A stretch of DNA of 64,000 nucleotides from JBOEGW01 sp050633625 (GTDB taxonomy: Bacteria > Pseudomonadota > Alphaproteobacteria > Rhodobacterales > Rhodobacteraceae), in the NCBI GenBank assembly GCA_050633625.1, contig JBOEGW010000003.1:186001-250000 (forward strand). The letters are read 5' to 3'. Below the pieces are notes generated by a model, which saw nothing but the letters and a program-made list of their open reading frames with translations, made no database searches and was not told the DNA's origin. Both the position numbers and the translations under genes were made by a program. Shown here piece by piece: positions 26,677-34,764 of this stretch. The number at the start of each line of letters is the position of its first letter. The first letter of the stretch is position 1.

Positions 26677-28800
26677 ATGAGCTTTTCCGAAACGGCCATC
26701 CGGCTGCGCTATCGGCTGATTCCCGATCACCTACTGGGCGAAATCCTGTCCAAACGCTGGTCTGACAACGCAATTCCCTTCATCGTGTTGGTGGCTTTGT
26801 TGTTGTTCATGGGAAGCAACATTCCGAACTATTTCTCGTGGATCAATGCCTCCGACACCGCGCGTCAATTGGGCGAGTTTGGTCTCGTGACGATCGCCAT
26901 GATGATTGTGCTGATCGCGGGGGGGATCGACCTTTCGGTCTCGTCTACGTTTGCGCTCGCGAATGTTGTCACACTTGGGCTTTTGTCGGTCGCGGGCTGG
27001 CCGCTGGGGCTTGTGATCCCTGTTTCCTTGGCGCTTGGCGCATTTGTGGGGGCGGTGAATGGTGCCCTCATTGGCTATCTGAAACTCCGCGCCTTTTTGA
27101 CGACCCTTGTGACCTTGATCATTGTGCGCTCGATCGTCGATTTGTTGTTGCTGGAATACTCGGTGGATATTGCCGGTACTTTCCTTGACTCGGATGCTTG
27201 GTATTTCCTTGGAGATGGGTCGATCCTTGGGCTGCCTGTGTCCTTCATCGTGATGGCGGTTATTGCGGTTGTGCTGCATATTTTGCTCACGCGATTGCGG
27301 CTTGGCTGGCGGATTATGGCGGTCGGTGGCTCACGCCGCTCTGCGCATAACATGGGGCTGGCGGTGCCGCGCATTGTTATGCTGACCTATATCATGTCGG
27401 GCACATTGGCTGCGGCGGCTGGTATTTTGTATGCCTCTCGCCTTTCTGCGGCCTCTGCTGACATTGGCCTTGGTCTAGAAATTCAGGCCCTTACGGCCGC
27501 TGTCCTTGGCGGAATTGCGCTGGGCGGGGGGCGCGGCTCCGTGGCGAAGGCTTTGTTGGGCGCGCTTGCTGTTTTGGTCCTGATCAATGGGTTGGTGCGC
27601 TTGTCGTTGCCCGCTGGGGCGTCGCAAACGGCGCTTGGGGTGGTGTTGCTTTTGGCGGTGGCAATTGACGTGCGCTGGCTGAAGAACCGCCACAAACTCT
27701 TGTCGTCCATCTATGTCTCGCCCACTTACTTCAAGCTGGACGAGCCACCCGCGACTGATGGCGACGACAGCGACACCTTCGCGATGAATGATCGCTTGGG
27801 CGAAGTGGATGTGATCGGTTTGGATCAGGTCGAAGGCCCGGAAGATGTCATCTTGGATCGCAACGACAACCTTTATATCGGGGATCGACACGGCGATATC
27901 CTGCGCTTTTTGGCACCAGACTACAAAACTCATGAAGTCTTTGCCCACGTTGGGGGGCGCCCCTTGGGCATGGCGTTTGATGCGCAGGACAACCTTGTTG
28001 TGTGTATTGGCGGGATGGGTTTGTACCTTGTGACGCCGGATCGCGAGGTGCGCAAACTCACCGATGAAACGCATCGTACCCGCCTGTCGGTGATTGATGA
28101 TAGCCGTTTGAAATTGGCGGATGATCTGGACATCGCGCCTGATGGGAAGATTTACTTTTCAGAGGCCACAATTCGCTACGAGATGGAAGAATGGGCCGTG
28201 GACAGCCTTGAGGGGCGCGGCAACGGGCGGATCATTTGTTACGACCCGAAAACCGACAGCACCAAGACACTTGTGCGCGGGCGCGTTTTCCCGAATGGGA
28301 TTTGTCTCGCCCACGATGGCAAGAGCTTTCTGTTTGCCGAGACCTGGGCGGCGAAGGTTTCGCGCTATTGGCTTGAGGGGCCGAAGGCAGGCACAATCGA
28401 ACCAGTGATCCCGAATTTGCCCGGCTTTCCCGACAACATAAACCGCGCCTCTGATGGCACCTATTGGATGGCACTTGCGGGCATTCGCACCCCGACCCAA
28501 GACCTTGCCATGCGCATGCCGGGCTTTCGCCGTCGCATGGCGCGCCGGGTGGCTTCGGATGAGTGGCTTTTCCCAAACATCAACGCAGGCTGTATTTTGC
28601 GATTTGATGAAAGCGGCGAAGTTGTGGAAGTGCTTTGGGATCGCAAAGGGCGAAACCACCCGATGATCACCTCGATGCGCGAACACAAAGGGCATTTGTT
28701 CCTCGGTGGCATCACCAACAACCGCATCGGGCGCCTGCGCCTTGAGGGGCGCGATGACAGCTGGGTCGGGCCAGAGAGCTATTGGGGGAAAAAAGCATGA
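26677..28800 (+). CDS. ABC permease fused to a strictosidine synthase/SMP-30-like propeller domain
   Basis: A 707-residue two-part protein. Residues ~1-345 are a complete RbsC-type permease (MIVLIAGGIDLSVSSTFALA; ALTAAVLGGIALGGGRGS). After a short acidic linker (PPATDGDDSD) residues ~375-707 form a six-bladed propeller of the strictosidine synthase/gluconolactonase superfamily: NGRIICYDPKTDSTKTLVRG, RVFPNGICLAHDGKS, AETWAAKVSRYWLEGPKAGT and PGFPDNINRASDGTYWMALAG are diagnostic. Permeases of this class have a cytoplasmic C terminus, so the propeller should face the cytoplasm. The frame is continuous with no sign of a sequencing join. ATG 26677 is chosen on the membrane-protein N terminus. Confidence 0.9.
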   Translation: MSFSETAIRLRYRLIPDHLLGEILSKRWSDNAIPFIVLVALLLFMGSNIPNYFSWINASDTARQLGEFGLVTIAMMIVLIAGGIDLSVSSTFALANVVTLGLLSVAGWPLGLVIPVSLALGAFVGAVNGALIGYLKLRAFLTTLVTLIIVRSIVDLLLLEYSVDIAGTFLDSDAWYFLGDGSILGLPVSFIVMAVIAVVLHILLTRLRLGWRIMAVGGSRRSAHNMGLAVPRIVMLTYIMSGTLAAAAGILYASRLSAASADIGLGLEIQALTAAVLGGIALGGGRGSVAKALLGALAVLVLINGLVRLSLPAGASQTALGVVLLLAVAIDVRWLKNRHKLLSSIYVSPTYFKLDEPPATDGDDSDTFAMNDRLGEVDVIGLDQVEGPEDVILDRNDNLYIGDRHGDILRFLAPDYKTHEVFAHVGGRPLGMAFDAQDNLVVCIGGMGLYLVTPDREVRKLTDETHRTRLSVIDDSRLKLADDLDIAPDGKIYFSEATIRYEMEEWAVDSLEGRGNGRIICYDPKTDSTKTLVRGRVFPNGICLAHDGKSFLFAETWAAKVSRYWLEGPKAGTIEPVIPNLPGFPDNINRASDGTYWMALAGIRTPTQDLAMRMPGFRRRMARRVASDEWLFPNINAGCILRFDESGEVVEVLWDRKGRNHPMITSMREHKGHLFLGGITNNRIGRLRLEGRDDSWVGPESYWGKKA

Positions 28801-29852
28801 GCCTTTTTGATCGCTTTTTTGGGCGCGGTGCACATTCGATCACTGTTCCCGCATTGGACGGCGCGTTTCGCCCGAATGAGGCCTTGGACGGCGCAGACAT
28901 TCTTGTTGAGGCCCCCGGCTGCACGTCACTTGCGGTGATTGGCGGCGCGCCTGTCTATTCGGCGGGCACTGATCTGTTTCGCCTCGGCACAGGCAAACCG
29001 GCCTGTGGTTTTGAGGAGGAGATCGCATTTCTAGCCCCCTTGCCCGGCGGCGGCGGGGTCTGCGGCTTGGTGAATGGTGATTTACACCGGATCACAGATG
29101 ACTTGGAGGCAACGCTGATTTCTGTTGGCGCGCTTCCCTGCCCCACAGCGGCAACGGCGCTGGACGACAACCGGTTGATCGTCACGAGCGGCTCGTCGGT
29201 GAACGGCGCGCAGGCGTGGCAACGTGATCTGCTCGAAAAACGCAGCACTGGTGCCATTTATGAAGTCGATTTGTCGACAGGTGTCGCAAAACCAATCGCG
29301 AAGGGTCTTGCATGGCCTGCCGGGGTCGCTGTTCAAAACGACAAGTTGGTGATTTCCGAGGCCTGGGCGGCGCGCCTTGTGACAATGCCGATTTCTGGTG
29401 GTGCCGTGCAAGAAGTTCTGGGCAATCTTCCGGGCTATCCGGGGCAGCTTTCCGCCTCAGAAAACGGGTTGTGGCTGGCGGTTTTCGCGCCGCGCTCGCA
29501 GCTCCTTGAATTCGTTTTGCGCGAGACGGCTTATCGCGAAACCATGATGCGTGAGATTGATGAGGCCTATTGGATCGCGCCGTCCTTAAGGTCGGGCACC
29601 GGCTTTCTGGAGCCGTTACAAGCCGGCGGTGTGCGCCAGCTTGGTGTGCTCAAACCCTGGGCGCCGATGCGGTCCTTTGGTCTCGCCGTTGCGCTGGATG
29701 GCGCCTTCATTCCGCAGACCAGTTTCCATAGTCGTGCGGATGGCGCCTGCCATGGGGTCACTTCGGTGATCGAACACGACGGACAGGCGATTTTCGCCGC
29801 CAAAGGGGATGGAAAAATTGGCGCGGTCGCGCTGGGGGAGTCGAAAAAATGA
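28797..29852 (+). CDS. Strictosidine synthase/SMP-30-like propeller protein
   Basis: A 351-residue soluble protein without signal peptide, starting in an ATGA overlap with the fused permease gene and ending in a similar overlap with the ATPase gene. SEAWAARLVTMPISGGAVQEVLG and LPGYPGQLSASENGLWLAVFAP correspond to the blades in the fused domain (AETWAAKVSRYW, PGFPDNINRASDGTYWMALAG), so the two are distant paralogues. Metal-binding Asn in the DN position is replaced by GQ, so catalytic activity may be lost or changed. A cytoplasmic lactonase or sensor role in uptake is inference. Confidence 0.82.
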   Translation: MSLFDRFFGRGAHSITVPALDGAFRPNEALDGADILVEAPGCTSLAVIGGAPVYSAGTDLFRLGTGKPACGFEEEIAFLAPLPGGGGVCGLVNGDLHRITDDLEATLISVGALPCPTAATALDDNRLIVTSGSSVNGAQAWQRDLLEKRSTGAIYEVDLSTGVAKPIAKGLAWPAGVAVQNDKLVISEAWAARLVTMPISGGAVQEVLGNLPGYPGQLSASENGLWLAVFAPRSQLLEFVLRETAYRETMMREIDEAYWIAPSLRSGTGFLEPLQAGGVRQLGVLKPWAPMRSFGLAVALDGAFIPQTSFHSRADGACHGVTSVIEHDGQAIFAAKGDGKIGAVALGESKK

Positions 29853-31360
29853 GTACCATTGGCAACCAGACGCCACTCGCCCAAACGCGCGGTGTTTCGA
29901 AGGAATACCGGGGCGTTAAAGCCATCGATAACATCGACTTTGATGTGCGCGCCGGAGAAATCCACGCGCTCCTAGGCGAAAACGGGGCTGGCAAATCGAC
30001 ACTCTGCAAAGTGCTTGCCGGGGCGGTCGACCCGACAACGGGAGAGGTGTTTTGTGACGGTCAAAAGGTGGTGTTTCACCGTCCGGCAGACGCGCTCGAA
30101 CATGGGGTGGCCATGGTCTATCAGGAGACATCCTTAGTGCCTTCTCTGAGCGTGGCGCAGAACCTTTATTTGGGGAATGAGAACTTCTTCAATCGTCTGC
30201 GCGGGCTTTACATTGAGGCGCAACAATTCCTTCAGCAACTCAACTTTGGCGTGGATCCGGCGATGACGGTTGGCATGCTTGGCGCGGCGCAAAAACAAAT
30301 GGTTGAGATCGCGCGCGCAGTGATTCAAAAGGCGCGCGTCATTATTTTTGACGAGCCAACAGCCACGCTCACACCCGAGGAAAAACACCATTTTTTCCTT
30401 TTACTTGATCGACTTAAAGAGCGCGGCGTTGGAATTATTTTCATCACTCATGCCTTAGAGGAAGCTGTCGCGAAAGCGGATCGGATCACGATTTTGCGCG
30501 ATGGCCAGCACGTCACGACCCAGCCCGCCAGAGATCTTGATCGCAATTCTATCGTCGCGGCCATGGTCGGGCGGGAACTTTCTGACGAGCTATATGGCGG
30601 CGAGACGCGCGAACCGCGCAAAGGGGGCGCGCGGATTTTGTCGATCGAAAATCTGTCGATGCAAAACATCGTTCGCAACAACTCTTTGTCGATTTTTGAG
30701 GGCCAAGTGACCGGGATTTTCGGGCTGATCGGCTCGGGGCGCACCGAAACCGCCAAAATCATTTCCGGGGCGTTCAAACGCAACCTGTTCCACGGCGGCG
30801 AAATCAAATTCGACGGGAAATCTGTGCGATACCGCGTGCCGCGCAAAGCCATCAAAGACGGCATCGTTTACGTCACCGAGGACCGCAAACTTGAAGGGTT
30901 CTTTGACAGCATGTCTGTGGCCGAAAACATCTACAACGGCTTTTTGGCGGGGAGTTCACAAACCACATCCCTTGTCGATATGGCGAAAATGAAAAGCCTT
31001 GCTGAGGAGTGGTCGAAAACGCTGCAAATGAAGCAGCTCAACACCGACGCTGATGTGATTGAGCTATCAGGGGGCAACCAGCAAAAGGTGGTGATCGCCA
31101 AATCTCTCGTGCAAAAACCGCGCCTCGTCATTTTTGACGAACCAACGCGCGGGGTCGATGTTGGGGCGATTGCGGAGATTCACGCCCTCATCCACAAGCT
31201 CGCGGATCAGGGCATCGCTGTGGTGATTATCTCGTCCTACTTGCCGGAAATTCTGTCGGTCTCGGACCGGATCTTAGTCTGTCGCCAAGGACGCATCGTC
31301 GAGGAGTTTTCCCCCGATGTGGCAACCCCAGAAGCAATTATGTTCGCCTCGGTGCACTGA
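29849..31360 (+). CDS. Sugar-type ABC transporter ATP-binding protein (two ATPase domains)
   Basis: A 503-residue RbsA/XylG-type ATPase. Domain 1 has Walker A GENGAGKST, Walker B VIIFDEPTATL and a degenerate signature (MLGAAQKQ); domain 2 has a degenerate Walker A (GLIGSGRTE), a canonical signature LSGGNQQKV and Walker B LVIFDEPTRGVDVGA. This asymmetric pattern is normal for the family. It overlaps the preceding propeller gene by 4 bases and ends the operon before a terminator. Confidence 0.95.
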   Translation: MSTIGNQTPLAQTRGVSKEYRGVKAIDNIDFDVRAGEIHALLGENGAGKSTLCKVLAGAVDPTTGEVFCDGQKVVFHRPADALEHGVAMVYQETSLVPSLSVAQNLYLGNENFFNRLRGLYIEAQQFLQQLNFGVDPAMTVGMLGAAQKQMVEIARAVIQKARVIIFDEPTATLTPEEKHHFFLLLDRLKERGVGIIFITHALEEAVAKADRITILRDGQHVTTQPARDLDRNSIVAAMVGRELSDELYGGETREPRKGGARILSIENLSMQNIVRNNSLSIFEGQVTGIFGLIGSGRTETAKIISGAFKRNLFHGGEIKFDGKSVRYRVPRKAIKDGIVYVTEDRKLEGFFDSMSVAENIYNGFLAGSSQTTSLVDMAKMKSLAEEWSKTLQMKQLNTDADVIELSGGNQQKVVIAKSLVQKPRLVIFDEPTRGVDVGAIAEIHALIHKLADQGIAVVIISSYLPEILSVSDRILVCRQGRIVEEFSPDVATPEAIMFASVH

Positions 31361-31389
31361 CCAAAACCTAGAGGTTTGTAAGCGGTGAC

Positions 31390-31424
31390 ACGCGCGGTGA
31401 GGACCTTTCCCGCCGCGCGTTTTT
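31390..31424 (+). terminator. Terminator of the ABC importer operon
   Basis: ACGCGCGG (31390-31397) pairs with CCGCGCGT (31413-31420) and is followed by TTTTT. It lies 29 bases after the ATPase stop codon. Confidence 0.85.
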
Positions 31425-31481
31425 CATGCGCTGTAACGAAGCAGACTTTCGCTGTGAACTTCAATCGAGGCCGTAGGGTGT

Positions 31482-31826
31482 TCATCCTGATCTAGACAAA
31501 GTGCTCTCCAGAAACCGGATTGCATTTCCAATCTGATCTGCCCGCTCTTTCAACTCTTCGATTTTACGTTGGACGACGGCGCGCGCGACCTCGCGGTCGC
31601 AACTCTCAGCGGTGGCCTCTACAATTGAGCGAAGGTCAGCGACTGACATGCCTGCTTCTCGTGCACCTGCGAAAAACTCGAGCCAGACGAGGCAGTCGTC
31701 TTTGTAGTTGCGGTAACTATTCGTCTCACTGTCCCCAACGGTTGAGGTGATGAGACCGTTTTGCTCGTAAAACCGGATGGTGTCCCGGCTGAAGCCGGAT
31801 CTCTGTGCAAGTTCGCCAATACGCAT
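31482..31826 (-). CDS. MerR-family transcriptional regulator
   Basis: A 114-residue MerR protein: winged HTH (MRIGELAQRSGFSRDTIRFYEQNGLI, residues 1-26) and a dimerisation coiled coil (about 75-112, QRKIEELKERADQIGNAIRFL). One Cys lies before the coiled coil (ESCDREV), but there is no C-terminal metal-binding loop, so a classic metal sensor is unlikely. It is divergent from an FAD oxidoreductase gene with a short dyad between them. Confidence 0.92.
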   Translation of the reverse strand: MRIGELAQRSGFSRDTIRFYEQNGLITSTVGDSETNSYRNYKDDCLVWLEFFAGAREAGMSVADLRSIVEATAESCDREVARAVVQRKIEELKERADQIGNAIRFLESTLSRSG

Positions 31827-31839
31827 AGCTAACCCCTAA

Positions 31840-31854
31840 ACCATGGACAATGGT
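31840..31854. promoter_or_regulatory. Candidate MerR operator
   Basis: ACCAT (31840-31844) and ATGGT (31850-31854) form a perfect dyad 13 bases upstream of the MerR ATG. Read on the minus strand as GACCATTGTCCATGGTTTA it resembles the GACC...GGTTTA spacer dyads of MerR-controlled promoters, pointing to autoregulation. Confidence 0.5.
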
Positions 31855-31934
31855 CTATTGTTTTCATTTCCACTTCGTTTATATGCAACCAAGGGCATAA
31901 AAATGCAATTGCTTTAGGCATGAGGAAATCACAT

Positions 31935-33014
31935 ATGAAAAAACGTATTATTATCGTCGGTGGGGGCTATGTTGGCGTTCAACTGGCCAAGGCGTTGGAC
32001 GACAAGGCCGAAGTAACTCTGATTGAGCCTCGCAGCCATTTTGTCCATGCCCCTGCGATGATCCGCTCAATTGTCGATCCGCAAGTTCTGGACCACGGGT
32101 TGATCCCCTTTGATAATTTGCTCAAGAGTGGTCAGGTCCTGCGCGCGCGTGCCAAGAGCATTAGTGCCGCAGGCGTCACACTTGAAGACGGAACCGAAGT
32201 GCTTGGCGATTACATCGTTGTCGCTACAGGCTCTGACAATGCGATGCCGTTTAAGCCTGCAAATGATAGCATCGAAGCCTTTCGCGCGGACAGTACGCGT
32301 ATTCACGCGATGCTAGAAGCCGCGCAGAGCGTGGCCATTGTTGGCGCAGGTGCGGTCGGGACAGAACTGGCTGGCGAAATCGCGCATTTCATGCCTGAAA
32401 AGAAAGTCACATTGGTTTCTTCAGAACCGTCACTGTTCCCGACTATGCCATCAAAACTTGGGACAGCCCTGCAAGGTAAACTCAATCAAGCAGGCGTGAC
32501 GACAATCTTTGGTGCGCGTGCCGAAAACCTTGAGAGCATGACCGAGCCTTATGCTGGGACGCTTCAACTGAATAACGGTGACAGAATTGCCGCCGATCTG
32601 ATCTTCCCCGTCATAGGGTCTCGTGCCTCGTCAGCCATTCTTGAGACACTACCCGGCATCACCAAAGGTGCCGCCAATAGGGTCAAGACCGACCCGTGGT
32701 TGCGCCCGTCTGACCTGCCGAACGTCTTTGCGGCCGGAGATGTGGCAGAGTGCGGTGATGCGATGACAATCGTCGCTGTCAGCCGCCAAACGCCCTGGTT
32801 GGAAAAGATGCTAATGTCTCTGATCAACGGCAAAAAGGTCGAGGAAACGAGCAAATACAAGCCGTGGAGCAAAGCGCCTTTCCTTGTCCCCTTGGGGCCG
32901 CAAAAAGGGAATTCCTATCTCGTTATGTTCACCGCCGGAGATAAGATAACACGTCTCATGAAGGGCAAAGACCTGTTTGTGTCCAAATATCGGAAGATGC
33001 TGAACCGGACCTGA
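31935..33014 (+). CDS. AIF/NDH-2-like FAD-dependent oxidoreductase
   Basis: A 359-residue pyridine nucleotide-disulphide oxidoreductase-fold protein. The FAD motif IIIVGGGYVGVQLAKAL is at the N terminus, the NAD(P)-binding motif VAIVGAGAVGTELAGEIAHF near residue 135, and the second FAD motif NVFAAGDVAECG near 270. No redox-active CxxC or CxxxxC is visible, which fits AIF/FSP1-type or NDH-2-like enzymes rather than disulphide reductases. ATG 31935 follows GAGGAAA. Likely target of the divergent MerR protein. Confidence 0.88.
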   Translation: MKKRIIIVGGGYVGVQLAKALDDKAEVTLIEPRSHFVHAPAMIRSIVDPQVLDHGLIPFDNLLKSGQVLRARAKSISAAGVTLEDGTEVLGDYIVVATGSDNAMPFKPANDSIEAFRADSTRIHAMLEAAQSVAIVGAGAVGTELAGEIAHFMPEKKVTLVSSEPSLFPTMPSKLGTALQGKLNQAGVTTIFGARAENLESMTEPYAGTLQLNNGDRIAADLIFPVIGSRASSAILETLPGITKGAANRVKTDPWLRPSDLPNVFAAGDVAECGDAMTIVAVSRQTPWLEKMLMSLINGKKVEETSKYKPWSKAPFLVPLGPQKGNSYLVMFTAGDKITRLMKGKDLFVSKYRKMLNRT

Positions 33015-33278
33015 GGCGAACCGTGTCCAATAAAAAGGATTCACCCTCGGAACCAATCGGGGGTGTGTGCATCGAACTCAACCATCACGGCAGACATTCA
33101 CCGCATTGCAAAACAGTGGTAAAACGGACTCTTTTTCTCTTGTGCTGCGCGCTGGCCTAAGGTCCGCTTCGTCCGAAAGGGTCCGTGATGCTGCCGGAAA
33201 ACGACAATCCATGTGGCCAGAGGGGGCATCGTGCTGTCCATAAGGGTCAAACTATGTGGCCAGTCACATTTGGGGAAA
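33015..33278. other. 264-bp gap before tRNA-Ala
   Basis: No gene is supported. CACCC (33044) and GGGTG (33059) could form a weak hairpin ending the oxidoreductase transcript. The 10-mer ATGTGGCCAG occurs at 33211 and 33254 on the side downstream of the tRNA, without further structure. Confidence 0.35.
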
Positions 33279-33354
<76 letters not shown>

Positions 33355-33556
33355 TAACACGCGCGGCAATTGCTTTGCGTTGGGGGTGTTTAGGCGAGGG
33401 CGCGCGGGGTTTCAAGCGAAATTTGCGCCCTCTTGGCGCGCCGCCATCAGCATCCTTAAACGCGCCACACACCGCTGTCGAAACAGACATCGGCCCAAGG
33501 CGACAAAGGCCGCCCCATCACTGCGGCGGCCTCACGTCTTAACCTGTCAGATTGCC

Positions 33557-33886
33557 TTAAGAATCGTCGTCGTCGGCCGCAACATCTGCGATTTCGTCGA
33601 GCGAGACATCCGCATCGTCGTCGTCTTCAAGCACGTCATCGCCCAGATCAACATCGGCATCATCTTCGAGCACGTCATCTGTGTCGTCGATGAGCACGTC
33701 ATCTTCGTCGTCCTTTTTCACGGACGCGGCATCAGCCTTATCGGCCACCATCGTGCGGGACTTGCTCACGTCGACAGCAACGGCTTCCCCGGTGTAGGGC
33801 GAAACAATCGGGTCTTTGTTCAGGTCGTAAAAACGCTTGCCTGTGGTGGGGCAAATGCGTTTGGTACCCCATTCGTCTTTGGGCAT
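33557..33886 (-). CDS. TIGR02300-family (FYDLN acid) protein
   Basis: A 109-residue protein. The first ~35 residues (PKDEWGTKRICPTTGKRFYDLNKDPIVSPYTGE as a pattern, with a single-Cys ribbon-like motif) are the conserved FYDLN part. From about residue 55 the chain is almost entirely Asp/Glu/Val with repeats of DDVLEDD/DDDADV, strongly acidic and likely disordered. The function is unknown; the family is restricted to alphaproteobacteria as far as I know. ATG 33886 is the family's usual start. Confidence 0.93.
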   Translation of the reverse strand: MPKDEWGTKRICPTTGKRFYDLNKDPIVSPYTGEAVAVDVSKSRTMVADKADAASVKKDDEDDVLIDDTDDVLEDDADVDLGDDVLEDDDDADVSLDEIADVAADDDDS

Positions 33887-34021
33887 GGAAAACCTCTTTC
33901 GGTCGTCATAAGATCGTACTGAATTTGGGGCCAACTGCCACAACAAATCAAGGGTGTCAAAGCCTTTTCCCGAAAGCCGATGAACAAGGGCTGAATGCGG
34001 CCCATCAGAATGAGTATGTGA

Positions 34022-34729
34022 ATGGCGCAAGAACTGCATTTGGACGGCGATCCTCCGGTGGCTGTGCAGCTCAAGACCTCGGCGCGCGCGCGGCGGTTGT
34101 CGCTGCGCGTTTCGCGGCTCGATGGGCGCGTGACGATGACGGTGCCGCGCGGCATTCGGGAGCGCGAAGTGAAGGCATTCGCGCAGGAAAAGGCCGATTG
34201 GATTCGCGGGCATTTGGCAAATCGTCCTGCCGATGAGGTGCCCTTGCCCGGCACCCAGATTCTCTTTGAGGGGCGTACGCATGCCATTCTCGCGGCCAGC
34301 GGGCGGCGCGTCGTCTTGGGGGACGGTGTGATTCATGTCCCAGAAAGCCGCCCTGAGTTGACGCCTGTGCGCCTTGAGGCATTCATGAAGCATGTCGCGC
34401 GCGAACGGTTGGCAGCGGCATCTGACAGGCACGCCAAGACCGCTGGGCGCACCTTCGGACGGATCACCCTGCGCGACACCCGCTCGCGGTGGGGGTCATG
34501 CTCGACGGATGGGAATTTGATGTATTCTTGGCGCTTGATAATGGCGCCGCCAGCGGTTCTGGATTACGTGGCGGCACATGAGGTCGCGCATTTGGTTCAT
34601 ATGGATCATTCGGATCGGTTCTGGGGCCTCGTAAGCGAGCTTTATCCAGATCACAAAGCCCAAAGACGATGGTTGCGCCGGGAAGGAATGACGCTGCACA
34701 GATATCGGTTTCGCAGCGCGCATCGCTGA
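34022..34729 (+). CDS. YgjP/M48-like metal-dependent hydrolase (DUF45)
   Basis: A 235-residue putative zinc peptidase. The HExxH motif is in AAHEVAHLVHMDHSDRFW (about residues 185-202), with the downstream HSDRFW His as third ligand. The upstream RSRWGSCS motif is also characteristic of DUF45/YgjP proteins. The N terminus is Arg-rich. The substrate is unknown. ATG 34022 starts the conserved N terminus. Confidence 0.9.
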   Translation: MAQELHLDGDPPVAVQLKTSARARRLSLRVSRLDGRVTMTVPRGIREREVKAFAQEKADWIRGHLANRPADEVPLPGTQILFEGRTHAILAASGRRVVLGDGVIHVPESRPELTPVRLEAFMKHVARERLAAASDRHAKTAGRTFGRITLRDTRSRWGSCSTDGNLMYSWRLIMAPPAVLDYVAAHEVAHLVHMDHSDRFWGLVSELYPDHKAQRRWLRREGMTLHRYRFRSAHR

Positions 34730-34746
34730 TTGACGCGACCCGGTTT

Positions 34747-34756
34747 TGTGATCACA
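34747..34756. promoter_or_regulatory. TGTGATCACA palindrome immediately upstream of the GntR gene
   Basis: A perfect 10-bp palindrome ending 8 bases before ATG 34765, so a bound protein would cover the ribosome site or start region. The same exact decamer occurs twice before sucC and twice before sdhC in this window. Confidence 0.65.
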
Positions 34757-34764
34757 TATGGGTC

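Noticed and set aside
29849..31360. Degenerate signature in domain 1 and degenerate Walker A in domain 2 of the ATPase as possible inactivation
   Set aside because: This asymmetry is normal in RbsA/XylG-type sugar ATPases and does not mean loss of function.
33211..33263. Repeat of ATGTGGCCAG at 33211 and 33254
   Set aside because: Only a 10-mer twice in non-coding DNA, with no flanking homology; no repeat family can be built on it.
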